The notes under the pieces: generated by a model
Databases searched by the model: none
Told to the model about the DNA's origin: nothing
What the model saw: the letters and a program-made list of their open reading frames with translations, nothing else
Program-made: the position numbers and the translations under genes
Source of the DNA: Rhodobacterales bacterium
GTDB lineage: Bacteria; Pseudomonadota; Alphaproteobacteria; Rhodobacterales; Rhodobacteraceae
Assembly (NCBI GenBank): GCA_021155205.1
Contig: JAJNPS010000011.1
Span: 115,653 to 179,652, forward strand
Direction: 5' to 3'
DNA: 64,000 nucleotides
In this document: piece by piece, positions 33,789 through 43,600 of the stretch
Numbering within the stretch: position 1 is the first letter of the stretch
How the letters are laid out: the number at the start of each line of letters is the position of its first letter

Positions 33789-33885
33789 TCTTTTGTGATG
33801 CCAAGGCGCCCCGCTTGACAGCGCCGGTGCCAGAGGCGAGGTCTGTTCGCCGCGACGTGACCCGCCCAAGCCCAGGAGACGCATC

Positions 33886-35220
33886 TTGTCCATCCCACAA
33901 TCCGGCGGCGGCGTGATCGAAGAGATCGGCGATCTTGCGGCCTTCATGGCAAGTGGCGAGAAACCGAAAGACCAGTGGCGCATCGGTACCGAACATGAAA
34001 AATTCGGCTGGCTGACCGACACGCGCCTGCCCTTGCCCTATGCGGGTGCGCGGTCCATCTCGGCGATGTTTCAGGGTCTGCAGGACCGCTTTGGCTGGAC
34101 CCCTCTGCGCGAGGGCGACAGCGTGATCGGCCTTGCGCGCGGACAGGCCAATATCAGCCTGGAACCCGGCGGGCAGTTCGAACTGTCGGGCGCGCCCCTG
34201 GCCAGCATCCACGACACCCGCGCCGAAACCGAAAGCCATCTCGCCGAGGTCAGGTCCATCGCCGACCCGCTTGGCATCCGGTTCATGGGGATTGGGGCCG
34301 CCCCGGAATGGACGCATGAGCAGATGCCGGTGATGCCCAAGGGGCGTTACCGGCTGATGACCGACTACATGGGCCGCGTCGGCACGCACGGCACGCAGAT
34401 GATGTACCGGACCTGCACCGTGCAGGTGAACCTTGACTATGCGTCCGAGGCCGACATGGTCAAAAAGCTGCGCGTGGCGCTGGCGCTGCAGCCGGTCGCG
34501 ACGGCGCTGTTCGCGTCCAGCCCGTTCTTCGAAGGCAAACCCAATGGCCATCACAGCTGGCGCAGCCGCATCTGGCGGAGCCTGGATGACAGCCGTACCG
34601 GCATGCTGCCCTTCGCGTTTGAGGGCGGCATGGGCTATCAGCGGTATGTCGACTGGGTTCTCGATGTGCCGATGTATTTCGTCTATCGCGAAGGAAAATA
34701 CATCAATGCGCTTGGCCAGTCGTTCCGCGACTTCCTGAAGGGGCAGTTGCCGGCCCTGCCGGGTGAAAAGCCGACCCTGTCGGACTGGGCGGACCACATG
34801 ACGACGGTCTTCCCCGAGGCGCGGGTCAAGAAATACATCGAGATGCGGGGGGCCGATTGCGGTGATCTGCCCCATATCGTGGCCCTGCCCGCGTTCTGGG
34901 TGGGGTTGATGTATGATCAGGGAGCGCTGGATGCAGCCTGGGATATGGTGAAGGGGCTGGACGGCGAAACGCGCGAAGGATTGCGGGTTGCCGCTTCGGT
35001 GTCGGCGCTCCGGGGCGAGGCGGGGGGCGTCCGGTTGATTGATCTGGCGCGCGCCGCAGTATCGTTGTCCCATGCGGGTCTTGCCGCAAGGGGACTGGGC
35101 GAAGAGGTGCATCTGGCCCCGCTGGCCGACAGCCTGGCCACCGGCGACGTGCAGGCGGACCGGCTGCTGGCGCGCTATGCGTCCGATCTGGCCGGTATCT
35201 ATGCGGGTACCAGCCTGTAA
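33886..35220 (+). CDS. gshA: glutamate-cysteine ligase, alphaproteobacterial/plant type
   Basis: A 444-residue enzyme for the first step of glutathione synthesis, joining glutamate and cysteine with ATP. Family blocks include WRIGTEHEKFGW near residue 31, LEPGGQFELSGAPL near 90, and TCTVQVNLDYASEADM. The start is TTG 33886, with AGGAGA about nine bases upstream and the conserved MSIPQSGGG beginning; no better ATG exists. A TTGACA at 33815-33820 could be a -35 element, but I see no good -10. The gene ends two bases from the convergent plsY stop. Glutathione supports the YghU-like protein encoded at 25819. Confidence 0.95.
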   Translation: MSIPQSGGGVIEEIGDLAAFMASGEKPKDQWRIGTEHEKFGWLTDTRLPLPYAGARSISAMFQGLQDRFGWTPLREGDSVIGLARGQANISLEPGGQFELSGAPLASIHDTRAETESHLAEVRSIADPLGIRFMGIGAAPEWTHEQMPVMPKGRYRLMTDYMGRVGTHGTQMMYRTCTVQVNLDYASEADMVKKLRVALALQPVATALFASSPFFEGKPNGHHSWRSRIWRSLDDSRTGMLPFAFEGGMGYQRYVDWVLDVPMYFVYREGKYINALGQSFRDFLKGQLPALPGEKPTLSDWADHMTTVFPEARVKKYIEMRGADCGDLPHIVALPAFWVGLMYDQGALDAAWDMVKGLDGETREGLRVAASVSALRGEAGGVRLIDLARAAVSLSHAGLAARGLGEEVHLAPLADSLATGDVQADRLLARYASDLAGIYAGTSL

Positions 35221-35222
35221 CG

Positions 35223-35828
35223 CTATTTCGCGCCGATTCTCGGTTCCGTCCCTTTCTTGATCCGGGAGATGTTGGCTGCGTGGCGTGCATAGATCAGCAA
35301 GGTCAGGATCACGATCAGGAACAGCATCCGCCCCTCGGCAAAGACCATCAGCCACAGCGACGACGTGGCGGCGGAAATCAGTGCCGCGACCGATGACATC
35401 CGCGTCAGCGCCGCCGCCAGCGCCCAGGTGCCGCAGGCCGCAAGTCCCACGGGCCAGGCCAGCGCCAGCAGGATGCCAAGGAACGTCGCCACGCCCTTGC
35501 CGCCCCTGAAGCTCAGCCAGACGGGGTAAAGGTGGCCCAGAAACGCCGAAAGGCCCGCCAGTTGTGCCGCATCTTCACCCACCAGCCAGCGCGCCAGCAG
35601 GACCGCGATCGCACCCTTGGCACCGTCCAGCAGCAGCGTCGCAAGGGCGGCCCCCCTGTGCCCCGTCCGCAGCACGTTGGTCGCCCCGATATTGCCCGAT
35701 CCGATGGCGCGCAGGTCGCCGAGGCCCAAGGCCCGCGTGATCAGGATGCCAAAGGGGACCGATCCGACAAGGTAGGCGACAACCGCCACAAGTGCCAGTA
35801 GTCCCCACCCCGTTGTCAGTTCCGGCAT
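35223..35828 (-). CDS. plsY: glycerol-3-phosphate acyltransferase PlsY
   Basis: A 201-residue polytopic membrane enzyme that transfers acyl from acyl-phosphate to glycerol-3-phosphate in the first step of phospholipid synthesis. The three motifs are present: SVPFGILITRALGLGDLRAIGSGNIGATNVLR, read in two parts as SGNIGATN and GDLRAIG, then FRGGKGVATFLG, and the C-terminal block around RHAANISRIKKGTE. About six helices are predicted. Its start codon overlaps the stop of the dihydroorotase-like gene (TGATG), so it is coupled to the pyr genes. Confidence 0.95.
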   Translation of the reverse strand: MPELTTGWGLLALVAVVAYLVGSVPFGILITRALGLGDLRAIGSGNIGATNVLRTGHRGAALATLLLDGAKGAIAVLLARWLVGEDAAQLAGLSAFLGHLYPVWLSFRGGKGVATFLGILLALAWPVGLAACGTWALAAALTRMSSVAALISAATSSLWLMVFAEGRMLFLIVILTLLIYARHAANISRIKKGTEPRIGAK

Positions 35829-37105
35829 CAGTCTTTCCCCTTGGCCGCGAATACCTGCGCACCGCCCACGAATGTCGCCAGAACCTTACCCTCCATCCGC
35901 TGGCCGTCAAAGGGGGTGTTCTTGCATTTCGACCGCAAGGTGGAACGGTCGAGGATGTAGGGCGCGTCGGGGTCGAAGAGGACCAGATCGGCAGGCGCGC
36001 CGATCCCCAGGCGCCCCTGCGGCAGACCAAGGCGTTTCGCGGGGTTCAGCGACAGGGCGCGGAAAAGCTGGGGCAGGGTGATCGCCCCGGCGTGGTAGAG
36101 CCGCAGGGCGGCGGGCAGCAGGGTTTCCAGGGCGACGGCACCGGAGGCGGCCTCTTCGAACGGCAGGCGTTTGGATTCCTCGTCCTGAGGCGTGTGCATC
36201 GACGAGATGATGTCGATCCGGCCCGAAGCAACGGCATCGACCATGGCAAGCCGGTCCTCTTCGGACCGCAAGGGCGGTGTCACCTTGAAGAACGTCCGGT
36301 AGTCGCCGACATCGAATGCGTTCAGCGTCAGGTGGTGGATCGAGGTCCCGGCGGTCACGTCGAGACCGGCCGCACGGGCGCGGTCGAGGGCGGGCAGGGA
36401 CAGCGCGGTGGTGATCTGGTCGGCGTGATAGCGCACGCGGGTCATCTCGACCAGGGCAAGGTCTCGTTCCAGCCCCATGCGTTCGGCCATGGGCGACACG
36501 GCGGGAAGCCCGCGCAGGCTGGCGAATTTGCCGCTGGTAGCCGCCGCGCCCGATGACAGCCCCGGTTCCTGCAGGTGGCCGACGATCAGGGCCCCAAGTC
36601 CCCGCGCATAGGTCATCGCGCGGGCAAGCGCCTTGGTATCGGTGCCGACGTGGTCGCAATCGGTAAAGGCGATGGCCCCCACGTCCATCAGGAACCTGAC
36701 TTCCGTCATCTCCCGCCCCTCGCGGGCTTTGGTCAGCGCCGCCATGTGCCGGATGCGCACCACGCTTTCCGCCGCGCGCCGGGTGACGAATTCCAAGGCC
36801 TCGGGCGTGTCGATGGCCGGGCTGGTATCAGGCCGCGCGATGATCGTCGTGACGCCCCCCGCGGCGGCGGCAAGCCCGGCGGAGCGGAAGGATTCCTTGT
36901 GCCGCTCACCCGGCTCGCCGATCTTGACGCCCCAGTCGACGATGCCGGGGGCAAGGGCGTGGCCGCCGCAGTCGAGGATGGTGGCTGATTTCGGGGCAGG
37001 GGCGTTGAGGGCGGCGATGAGGCCGTCATGGAGGGTGAGGGAGCCGAGGGTGTCGGTGAGGGTCTCCGGGTCGATGAGGCGGGCGTTGGTGAGGTGGAGG
37101 GTCAT
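35828..37105 (-). CDS. pyrX: dihydroorotase-like protein lacking catalytic ligands
   Basis: A 425-residue member of the dihydroorotase superfamily. Where active enzymes have D-x-H-x-H it reads IVDWGVKIGEPGERHKES, so both histidine ligands are gone. The active-site region normally reading TDHAPH is ISSMHTPQDEES, so the catalytic Asp is lost too. The fold is otherwise complete, with GVTTIIARPDT and KNTPFDGQ near the end. Being three genes downstream-to-upstream with pyrB, it fits the noncatalytic PyrC'/PyrX subunit that assembles with aspartate carbamoyltransferase. A functional pyrC should be elsewhere. ATG 37105 gives MTLHLTNARLIDP. The missing ligands are seen; the assembly role is inferred from known PyrB-PyrC' systems. 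Confidence 0.9.
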   Translation of the reverse strand: MTLHLTNARLIDPETLTDTLGSLTLHDGLIAALNAPAPKSATILDCGGHALAPGIVDWGVKIGEPGERHKESFRSAGLAAAAGGVTTIIARPDTSPAIDTPEALEFVTRRAAESVVRIRHMAALTKAREGREMTEVRFLMDVGAIAFTDCDHVGTDTKALARAMTYARGLGALIVGHLQEPGLSSGAAATSGKFASLRGLPAVSPMAERMGLERDLALVEMTRVRYHADQITTALSLPALDRARAAGLDVTAGTSIHHLTLNAFDVGDYRTFFKVTPPLRSEEDRLAMVDAVASGRIDIISSMHTPQDEESKRLPFEEAASGAVALETLLPAALRLYHAGAITLPQLFRALSLNPAKRLGLPQGRLGIGAPADLVLFDPDAPYILDRSTLRSKCKNTPFDGQRMEGKVLATFVGGAQVFAAKGKD

Positions 37106-37148
37106 GGAGAGGGTGCCCAGTAGCCATACATCGCAAGGTTTTGCATGT

Positions 37149-37259
37149 TCACATCCCCATCCAAACAAACACCACCACGAACACCGCCAGCAGCACAAGC
37201 ACCACCGCCGCGACCATCCCGCCGATGCGCGCGTCGGATTTCGGGGGTTTGCCGGTCAT
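37149..37259 (-). CDS. 36-residue single-helix membrane protein
   Basis: A 36-residue reading frame on the minus strand, between pyrB and the dihydroorotase-like gene. The peptide starts MTGKPPKSDARIGG, is positively charged, and continues into one hydrophobic helix (VAAVVLVLLAVFVVVFVW) ending MGM. Basic tail then helix is typical of small inner-membrane proteins with the tail inside. No strong ribosome-binding sequence is visible. It occupies most of a 199-base gap that holds no other gene. I do not recognise a family. Composition and topology support a real gene, but it could be chance. Confidence 0.5.
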   Translation of the reverse strand: MTGKPPKSDARIGGMVAAVVLVLLAVFVVVFVWMGM

Positions 37260-37304
37260 GTTGTGCCCGTGGGGTGTGCATTCATTGCGCACCATGTTCC
37301 CGAC

Positions 37305-38267
37305 TCACACCATCACTCCCACCGCCTGCCGTCCCCGTTCCGCCCGCAGGTTCCGCGCGAGCAAATCCATGCAGGCCATTCGCACCGCAACCCCCATCTC
37401 CACCTGCTCCTGGATCACCGACCGGTTGATGTCGTCGGCCAGGTCCCCGTCAATCTCCACCCCCCGGTTCATCGGGCCGGGATGCATCACGATGGCATCC
37501 GGCTTGGCATGGGCCAGTTTCTCGGCATCCAGCCCGAAGCGGTGGTAGTATTCCCGCATCGAGGGCACGAACCCGCCATCCATCCGCTCACGCTGAAGGC
37601 GCAGCATCATCACGACATCCGCGCCCTCAAGACCCTTGGCCATGTCGTCGTAAAGTTCGCACCCGAACTCTTCCACGCCACTAGGCATCAGCGTCGGGGG
37701 GGCGATCAGGCGGATGCGGTTTTCCATTTTCCCCAACAGGATCAGGTTCGACCGCGCCACCCGGCTATGCGCGATGTCGCCGCAGATGGCCACCGTCAGG
37801 CGCTGGATGCGGCCCTTGGCGCGGCGGATGGTCAGCGCGTCCAGCAGGGCCTGCGTCGGATGTTCATGCCGCCCGTCGCCCGCGTTCAGGACGGCGCAGT
37901 TCACCTTGTCGGCCAAAAGGTTGACCGCCCCCGACGAGGGATGCCGCACCACCAGCAGATCGGGATGCATCGCGTTCAGCGTCATCGCGGTGTCGATCAG
38001 CGTCTCGCCCTTTTTGACGCTAGACTGCGCGACCGGCATGTTCATCACATCCGCGCCCAGGCGTTTTCCAGCCAGTTCAAACGAGGCCTGCGTGCGGGTC
38101 GAGGCCTCGAAGAACATGTTGATCTGGGTCATGCCGGCCAGCACGTCGGACTGTTTCACCGTGCGGCGGTTCAGGTCGACATAGCGGTCGGCAAGGTCTA
38201 GGACGGTGACGATGTCCTGCGGGACTAGCTGTTCGATCCCGAGAAGATGCCGCACCCGAAAGGTCAT
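37305..38267 (-). CDS. pyrB: aspartate carbamoyltransferase catalytic subunit
   Basis: A 320-residue ATCase that condenses carbamoyl phosphate and aspartate in pyrimidine synthesis. The carbamoyl-phosphate signature FFEASTRTQASFE, the HEHPTQALLD block and the C-terminal MHPGPMNRGVEID loop are intact. ATG 38267 gives the family-like MTFRVRHLLGIEQL and follows GGAG. Two genes downstream on the same strand lies the inactive dihydroorotase-like protein, its likely structural partner. No pyrI regulatory subunit is present, as expected for the dodecameric class A enzymes. Confidence 0.95.
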   Translation of the reverse strand: MTFRVRHLLGIEQLVPQDIVTVLDLADRYVDLNRRTVKQSDVLAGMTQINMFFEASTRTQASFELAGKRLGADVMNMPVAQSSVKKGETLIDTAMTLNAMHPDLLVVRHPSSGAVNLLADKVNCAVLNAGDGRHEHPTQALLDALTIRRAKGRIQRLTVAICGDIAHSRVARSNLILLGKMENRIRLIAPPTLMPSGVEEFGCELYDDMAKGLEGADVVMMLRLQRERMDGGFVPSMREYYHRFGLDAEKLAHAKPDAIVMHPGPMNRGVEIDGDLADDINRSVIQEQVEMGVAVRMACMDLLARNLRAERGRQAVGVMV

Positions 38268-38364
38268 CTGGGACTCCGTCGCTGAACTTGGCCGCCTTAT
38301 GCCAGCGCAGCACCACATGGGCAACGGGGTTGTGACGGGGGGCAGGGGGACCTAGCCTTGCGCG

Positions 38365-39159
38365 ATGGGCAGAATCGATGACATCGCCGACAACTGGCAC
38401 GCAAGCCTTGCCGCGCTGGAATGGCAGCATGACCTGGGCGTCCTGGACGCGCTGGAGGATGCGCCGGTCAACCGCTATGCGCTGACGGACGCGCTTCGGC
38501 CCGATTTGCCGCGCCGCCCTGCGGCAGTCGAAGCCCCTCCGCCCGTCGCGAATGCCGACCCCGTCGCCGTCGCCCGCCAGATGGCTGCCGCAGCGCAAAC
38601 CCTGCCCGACCTGCACGCCGCCATCGCGGCCTATGACCACTGCGAGATCAAGAAGGGTGCCCGCAACACGGTTTTTGCCGACGGCAACCCCGCCGCGCGT
38701 GTGCTGATCCTCGGCGAGGCTCCGGGGCGGGAAGAGGACATCGAGGGGCGGCCTTTTGTCGGCGCGGCGGGACAATTGCTCGACAAGATGTTCGCGGCCC
38801 TCGGTCTGTCGCGGACCAGTCCTGATCCGGCGACGGCGATATACATCACCAATGTCATGCCCTGGCGGCCTCCCGGCAATCGTGACCCGGAACCTGCCGA
38901 GATCGCGATGATGCTGCCCTTTGTCGAACGGCACATCGAACTGGCCGATCCGGAAGTCATTGTCCTGATGGGCAACACGCCCTGCGCCGCCCTTCTGGGC
39001 CGGCGCGGCATCCTGAAACTGCGTGGGCATTGGACGGAAAGTCACGGCCGCCCGGTCCTGCCGATGACGCATCCGGCCTATCTCTTGCGCCAGCCGCTGT
39101 CCAAGCGCGAGGCCTGGGCGGACCTTTTGTCGCTGCAGGACCGGCTGCGGCAGGGTTGA
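38365..39159 (+). CDS. uracil-DNA glycosylase, family 4/5-like
   Basis: A 264-residue base-excision repair glycosylase. The active-site motif LILGEAPGREEDIEGRPFVG is typical of family 4 (GEAPG), and the C-terminal loop PVLPMTHPAYLLRQP supplies the HPA(Y/S) histidine region. Family 4 enzymes carry a [4Fe-4S] cluster through four cysteines. Here only one is evident (DHCEIKKG); the first is Tyr and the positions near EIAMMLPFVERHI are not cysteine, so the cluster is probably absent. An N-terminal 80-residue extension is present. Identity of fold is strong; cofactor loss is my comparison with remembered family consensus. Confidence 0.9.
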   Translation: MGRIDDIADNWHASLAALEWQHDLGVLDALEDAPVNRYALTDALRPDLPRRPAAVEAPPPVANADPVAVARQMAAAAQTLPDLHAAIAAYDHCEIKKGARNTVFADGNPAARVLILGEAPGREEDIEGRPFVGAAGQLLDKMFAALGLSRTSPDPATAIYITNVMPWRPPGNRDPEPAEIAMMLPFVERHIELADPEVIVLMGNTPCAALLGRRGILKLRGHWTESHGRPVLPMTHPAYLLRQPLSKREAWADLLSLQDRLRQG

Positions 39160-39241
39160 CAGAACGGGTCGTGTCGACATGGCTGTTCAGTCTGCCGCGC
39201 AGTGCTAGAACTGTCGCAGCGATAACAATGGTGCAGCCTGA

Positions 39242-40684
39242 ATGCGGTTCTACCGGCAAAGTCTGTTGGGTCTTTTTCTGGCGGCGCTGACGCTTGGACT
39301 GCTGACATTGGGCGCGCTGCAGATTGTGGGTGCCGTTCGCGAACGGGGCGCGGAAGAGGGCGGCGCGCCCCCCGCCGACGAACGGGTGGCGTCGGTCCGC
39401 GTGATGACCGTGTCGGCGGGCGAGGTGGCACCCGTGATCACCGCATACGGCGAGATTCGTGCGCGCCGCAGTCTGGAAATTCGCAGCCCACGGGCGGGTC
39501 GGGTGGTCTGGACAGCACAGGAACTTTCAACCGGCGGCAGGGTCAGCGCGGGCACCCCGCTGTTGCGACTGGATCAGGCCGAGGCGCGGGCGGCGCTGGA
39601 CCTGGCAATGGCCGACCTTGGCAGCCGGACGGCGGACCGCGACAATGCGCTGGGCACACTGGCGCTGGCCCGAGATGAACTTGCGGCGGCCGAGGAACAG
39701 CTGGCCTTGCGCGTCGCCGCGACCACCCGTCAGACCGACCTGCGGTCCCGTGATGCGGGAAGTGCGACAGCCGTCGAGGACGCACAACTGGCGGAATCCT
39801 CGGCACGGCAATCCTTGCTGGCGGCGCGGCAATCCCTTCTGTCTGCCGAGGCGCAGTCCGCTGAAGCCGAGGCCGCCATCCTGCGCCAGACCATCACGGT
39901 TGACGAGGCACGCCGCGCCCTGGCCGAAACCGAAATCCGTGCCGATTTCGCTGGAATTCTCGACGGCGTCACGGCTGTCGAGGGCGGACTGGTCAGCGCG
40001 AATGACCTGATCGCAACGCTGATTGATCCGGATGCGCTGGATGTCTGGATCAGGCTGTCCACGGGACAATTTGCCGAACTTCTGGGGGATGCTGGCACTT
40101 TGCGACCTGTCCCGGTCCGCGCTGTTCTGGACTCTGGCGGCACGGTCCTGTCGGCAAGCGGCACCCTCGCCCGCGCCGGGGCCGCCTTGGGCGAGGGCGA
40201 AAGCGGGCGTCTGGTCATCGCGACACTGGAAGCCGCCCCCGGATTTCGCCCCGGTGATTTCGTGGCCGTGACCTTGACCGAACCGCCCTTGGCGGGGGTC
40301 GCGATCCTGCCGGGGGTTGCCATTGGCACGGATGGTGCAGTTCTGGCCCTGATCGCCGATGACCGGCTGGAGGCGGTGCCCCTGACGATCCTGCGCCGTC
40401 AGGGGAATGACGTGATCGTCGATGCCACGGCACTTGATGGCCGCGAGATTGTGACCGCGCGAACCGCGCAGACCGGGGCCGGGGTCAAGGTGCGCCCGAT
40501 CCGTCCGGATGACCAAGCCGGTGCCAAGGCGCTGGATGACCGGGAACGCGCCCGGCTGATGGCGCTGGTCAAGGCGGATGCAGGCCTGACCGAGGCAGAC
40601 CGCAGCGCGCTTTTGGCGCAGTTGACCGCCCCAAGCGTGCCCGTGGATGTGGTCGCACGCATCAACGCCCGTGCGGGCGGCTAG
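39242..40684 (+). CDS. RND efflux periplasmic adaptor subunit
   Basis: A 480-residue membrane-fusion protein linking an RND pump to an outer-membrane channel. One N-terminal helix (LLGLFLAALTLGLLTLGAL) anchors it. The lipoyl half-motif IRSPRAGRVVW precedes a coiled-coil hairpin (about 125-215, rich in Ala, Glu and Arg), with the second lipoyl half near ETEIRADFAGILDGV. Beta-barrel domains follow, and a C-terminal segment of about 50 residues extends beyond typical length. The ATG at 39242 has no clear ribosome site. The stop is three bases before the pump gene. The substrate is unknown. Confidence 0.93.
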   Translation: MRFYRQSLLGLFLAALTLGLLTLGALQIVGAVRERGAEEGGAPPADERVASVRVMTVSAGEVAPVITAYGEIRARRSLEIRSPRAGRVVWTAQELSTGGRVSAGTPLLRLDQAEARAALDLAMADLGSRTADRDNALGTLALARDELAAAEEQLALRVAATTRQTDLRSRDAGSATAVEDAQLAESSARQSLLAARQSLLSAEAQSAEAEAAILRQTITVDEARRALAETEIRADFAGILDGVTAVEGGLVSANDLIATLIDPDALDVWIRLSTGQFAELLGDAGTLRPVPVRAVLDSGGTVLSASGTLARAGAALGEGESGRLVIATLEAAPGFRPGDFVAVTLTEPPLAGVAILPGVAIGTDGAVLALIADDRLEAVPLTILRRQGNDVIVDATALDGREIVTARTAQTGAGVKVRPIRPDDQAGAKALDDRERARLMALVKADAGLTEADRSALLAQLTAPSVPVDVVARINARAGG

Positions 40685-40687
40685 CGG

Positions 40688-43600
40688 ATGACCCCGGACC
40701 CCATGGACCGCGAGCCCTCGGGCGCCTGGGGCATTCCCTATTTCGTCCGCCACCGCACGGCGGCAAACCTTCTGATGCTGGTCCTGATGCTGGTGGGTGC
40801 GGTCGCCGCCAGCCGCATGCGGGCGCAGTATTTCCCCGATATCGTCCCGACCTCGATCTCGGTCTCGGTCGCGTGGCCCGGCGCGGGGGCTGCGGATGTC
40901 GACCGCGCCATCGTCAGCCGGATCGAGCCTGCGCTGCTGGTGCTGGACGGCGTCGTCGATGTCGCCTCCGAGGCGCGCGAAGGGGCGGCGTCCATCTCGC
41001 TGGAATTCGAGACCGGCACCGACCTTGCCCGTGCGGCCGATGCAGTCACCGCGGCGCTGGCCGGGGTCTCGGACCTGCCCCGGGACGCCGAGGCCCCACA
41101 GGTGCGCCAGGACCAGTGGCGCGACCGGGTGACGGATGTGGTGATCACCGGGCCGGTCGGCGTGGACCAGTTGGCGCGGTTTGCCGACGAATTTACCGCA
41201 CGCCTTTACGATGCAGGGGTGACGCGCACGTCGGTGCTGGGACTTGCTGCCCCGGATGTGGATATCGAGGTGCCGACCATCAGCCTGATGCGTCACGGGC
41301 TGACCATGGCCGAAGTGGCCGACGCGATCGCCCAGCAGGTGACGACGGGCCCGATCGGCGCGCTGGACGGTGACGCGGCGCGGTTGCGCACCGGGGCCGA
41401 CCTGCGCACGCCGCTTGACCTTGGGGCGGCGGTGCTGCGCACGCTGGCCAACGGCGAAAAGCTGCTGCTGTCGGACATCGCGACGCTGACGGCGCGCAGC
41501 GCGGATGACAGCCGCGCCGCCTTTGTGGGCAGCAACCCGGCCATGACGGTCCGGGTTGACCGCAACGACACCGGGGATGCCATCGCAATTCAGGACACGG
41601 TCGCCAGGGTCGCGGCGGACCTGACGCGGACGCTGCCGCCGGGGGTCACGATGGACCTGACCCGGTCGCGGGCCGACCTGATCGCGGACCGCCTGGCGCT
41701 GCTGTTGGACAACGCGCTGGCCGGACTTGCGATGGTGGTGGTGCTGTTGTTCCTGTTTCTGAACGCGCGCACCGCGCTTTGGGTGGCCGCGGGTGTTCCC
41801 ATCGCGATCCTGGCGGGCCTGATGCTGATGTATCTGGGCGGGCTGACGCTGAACATGATCTCGCTATTTGCGATGATCATCACGGTCGGGATCATCGTCG
41901 ATGACGCCATCATCGTGGCCGAACACACCGACTATCGCGTGCGCCAGCTGGGCGAGCCGCCCGAGCTTGCCGCCGAACGCGGGGTCTTGCGCCTTGCCGG
42001 GCCGATCGTCGCCTCGACCCTGATCATCGTGATCGCCTTTCTGGGGCTGATGGTGATCGGGGGGCCGTTCGGGGCACTGATCGCGGCGATCCCGTTCACC
42101 GTCATCGCGATCCTGATGGCCTCGCTGATCGAGGTTTTCTACATCCTGCCCAACCATCTGGCCCATGCCTTGCGCGATCTGGGCGCGCGGCGCTGGTATG
42201 ACTGGCCGTCGATCCAGGTCAACCGGGGTCTGGACTGGTTCAATGCGCACGTGACGCGCCCGGTCGCCCGCGCCGTGCTGGTCGCCCGCTACCCGGTGCT
42301 GGCGCTGGCGCTGTTCCTGCTGGCGACGCAACTGGCGGCATTCCTGCGCGGCGATGTCGCCTATCGGTTCTTCGTGGCCCCCGAACAGGCGGTCGTGACC
42401 GGCAGTTTTGCCATGGCCGACGGTGCCACGCGCACCGATACGCTGGCCATGATGCGGGAACTGCAACGCGCCGCAGATGCGACCGCAAAAGACTTTGAAA
42501 AGGAGTATGGGCGCAACCCCGTCCGGTTTGCGCTGGCCGAGGTTGGCGGCAATGCAGGGCGCGGCCTTGCCGGGGCCGAGGGCAAGGAGGCCGATCTTCT
42601 GGGCGGCATCTCGCTGGAACTGATTGATGCCGACTTGCGGCCCTATTCGGCGCTGGCCTTTGCCGCCGCCGTGGAAAAGGCGGTCGTCAAGCATCCCCTG
42701 CTGGAAGAGATCAGCTTTCGCGGCCAGCGCTTTGGGCCGGGGTCCGACAGCCTTGCCGTCGATCTGTTCAGCACCTCGACCGATGATCTTGTGGCCGCAA
42801 CGTCGGCCCTGCGCGGCGCGCTTGGTGACTATCGCGTCGTCAGCGGCGTCGAGGATACGCTGGATGACGCCGGCAACGACCTGATCGTGAACCTGACGCC
42901 GATGGGGCAGTCGCTGGGTCTGGATGCGGCAACACTTGCGCGGACCCTGCGCGACCACCTGAACGGGATCGAGGTCGCAACCTACCCTGTCGGACAACGC
43001 TCGGGCACGATCCGGCTGCAGGTCCCGCCCGGCGAACGCGCCGCCGACGTGCTGGAGACGCTGCGGATCAGGACCGCGCAGGGCGACTACATTCCTCTGG
43101 CGGATGTGGTCACGGTCGCAGCGCGGCCCGGCCTTGCCAGCATCCTGCGCGAGAACGGTCGACAGGCAGTCACGGTCAGCGGCGATCTGATCGAGGACCG
43201 CCCGACCGAGGCGGCGGCGGTCGAGGCCGACCTTGTCGCGACCATCCTGCCGCGCATCGCTGCCGACTACGGCATCACCTGGCGCATGTCGGGGCAAAGC
43301 GCGCAGGAGGATGCGTTTCTGGCCGATGCCGGCCTCGCGTTCCTGTTGTGTCTGGCAGGCATCTACCTGTGCCTTGCCTGGATCACGGCGCAATGGTTCC
43401 GGCCCCTTCTGGTGATGTCGGTGATCCCTTTTGGGATTGCGGGTGCGGTCTGGGGGCACACGGTCTGGGGTTTGCCGCTGTCGCTGTTTTCCATCGTCGG
43501 GCTGATCACGATGGCGGGCATCATCACCAATGACGCGATCGTGCTGGTCTCCACGGTGGATGAATATGCCGAGACGCGCGCGATCCGGCCTGCCATCATT

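Noticed and set aside
33815..33843. TTGACA as a gshA promoter
   Set aside because: Good -35 but no acceptable -10 at 16-18 bases; kept only as a remark in gshA.
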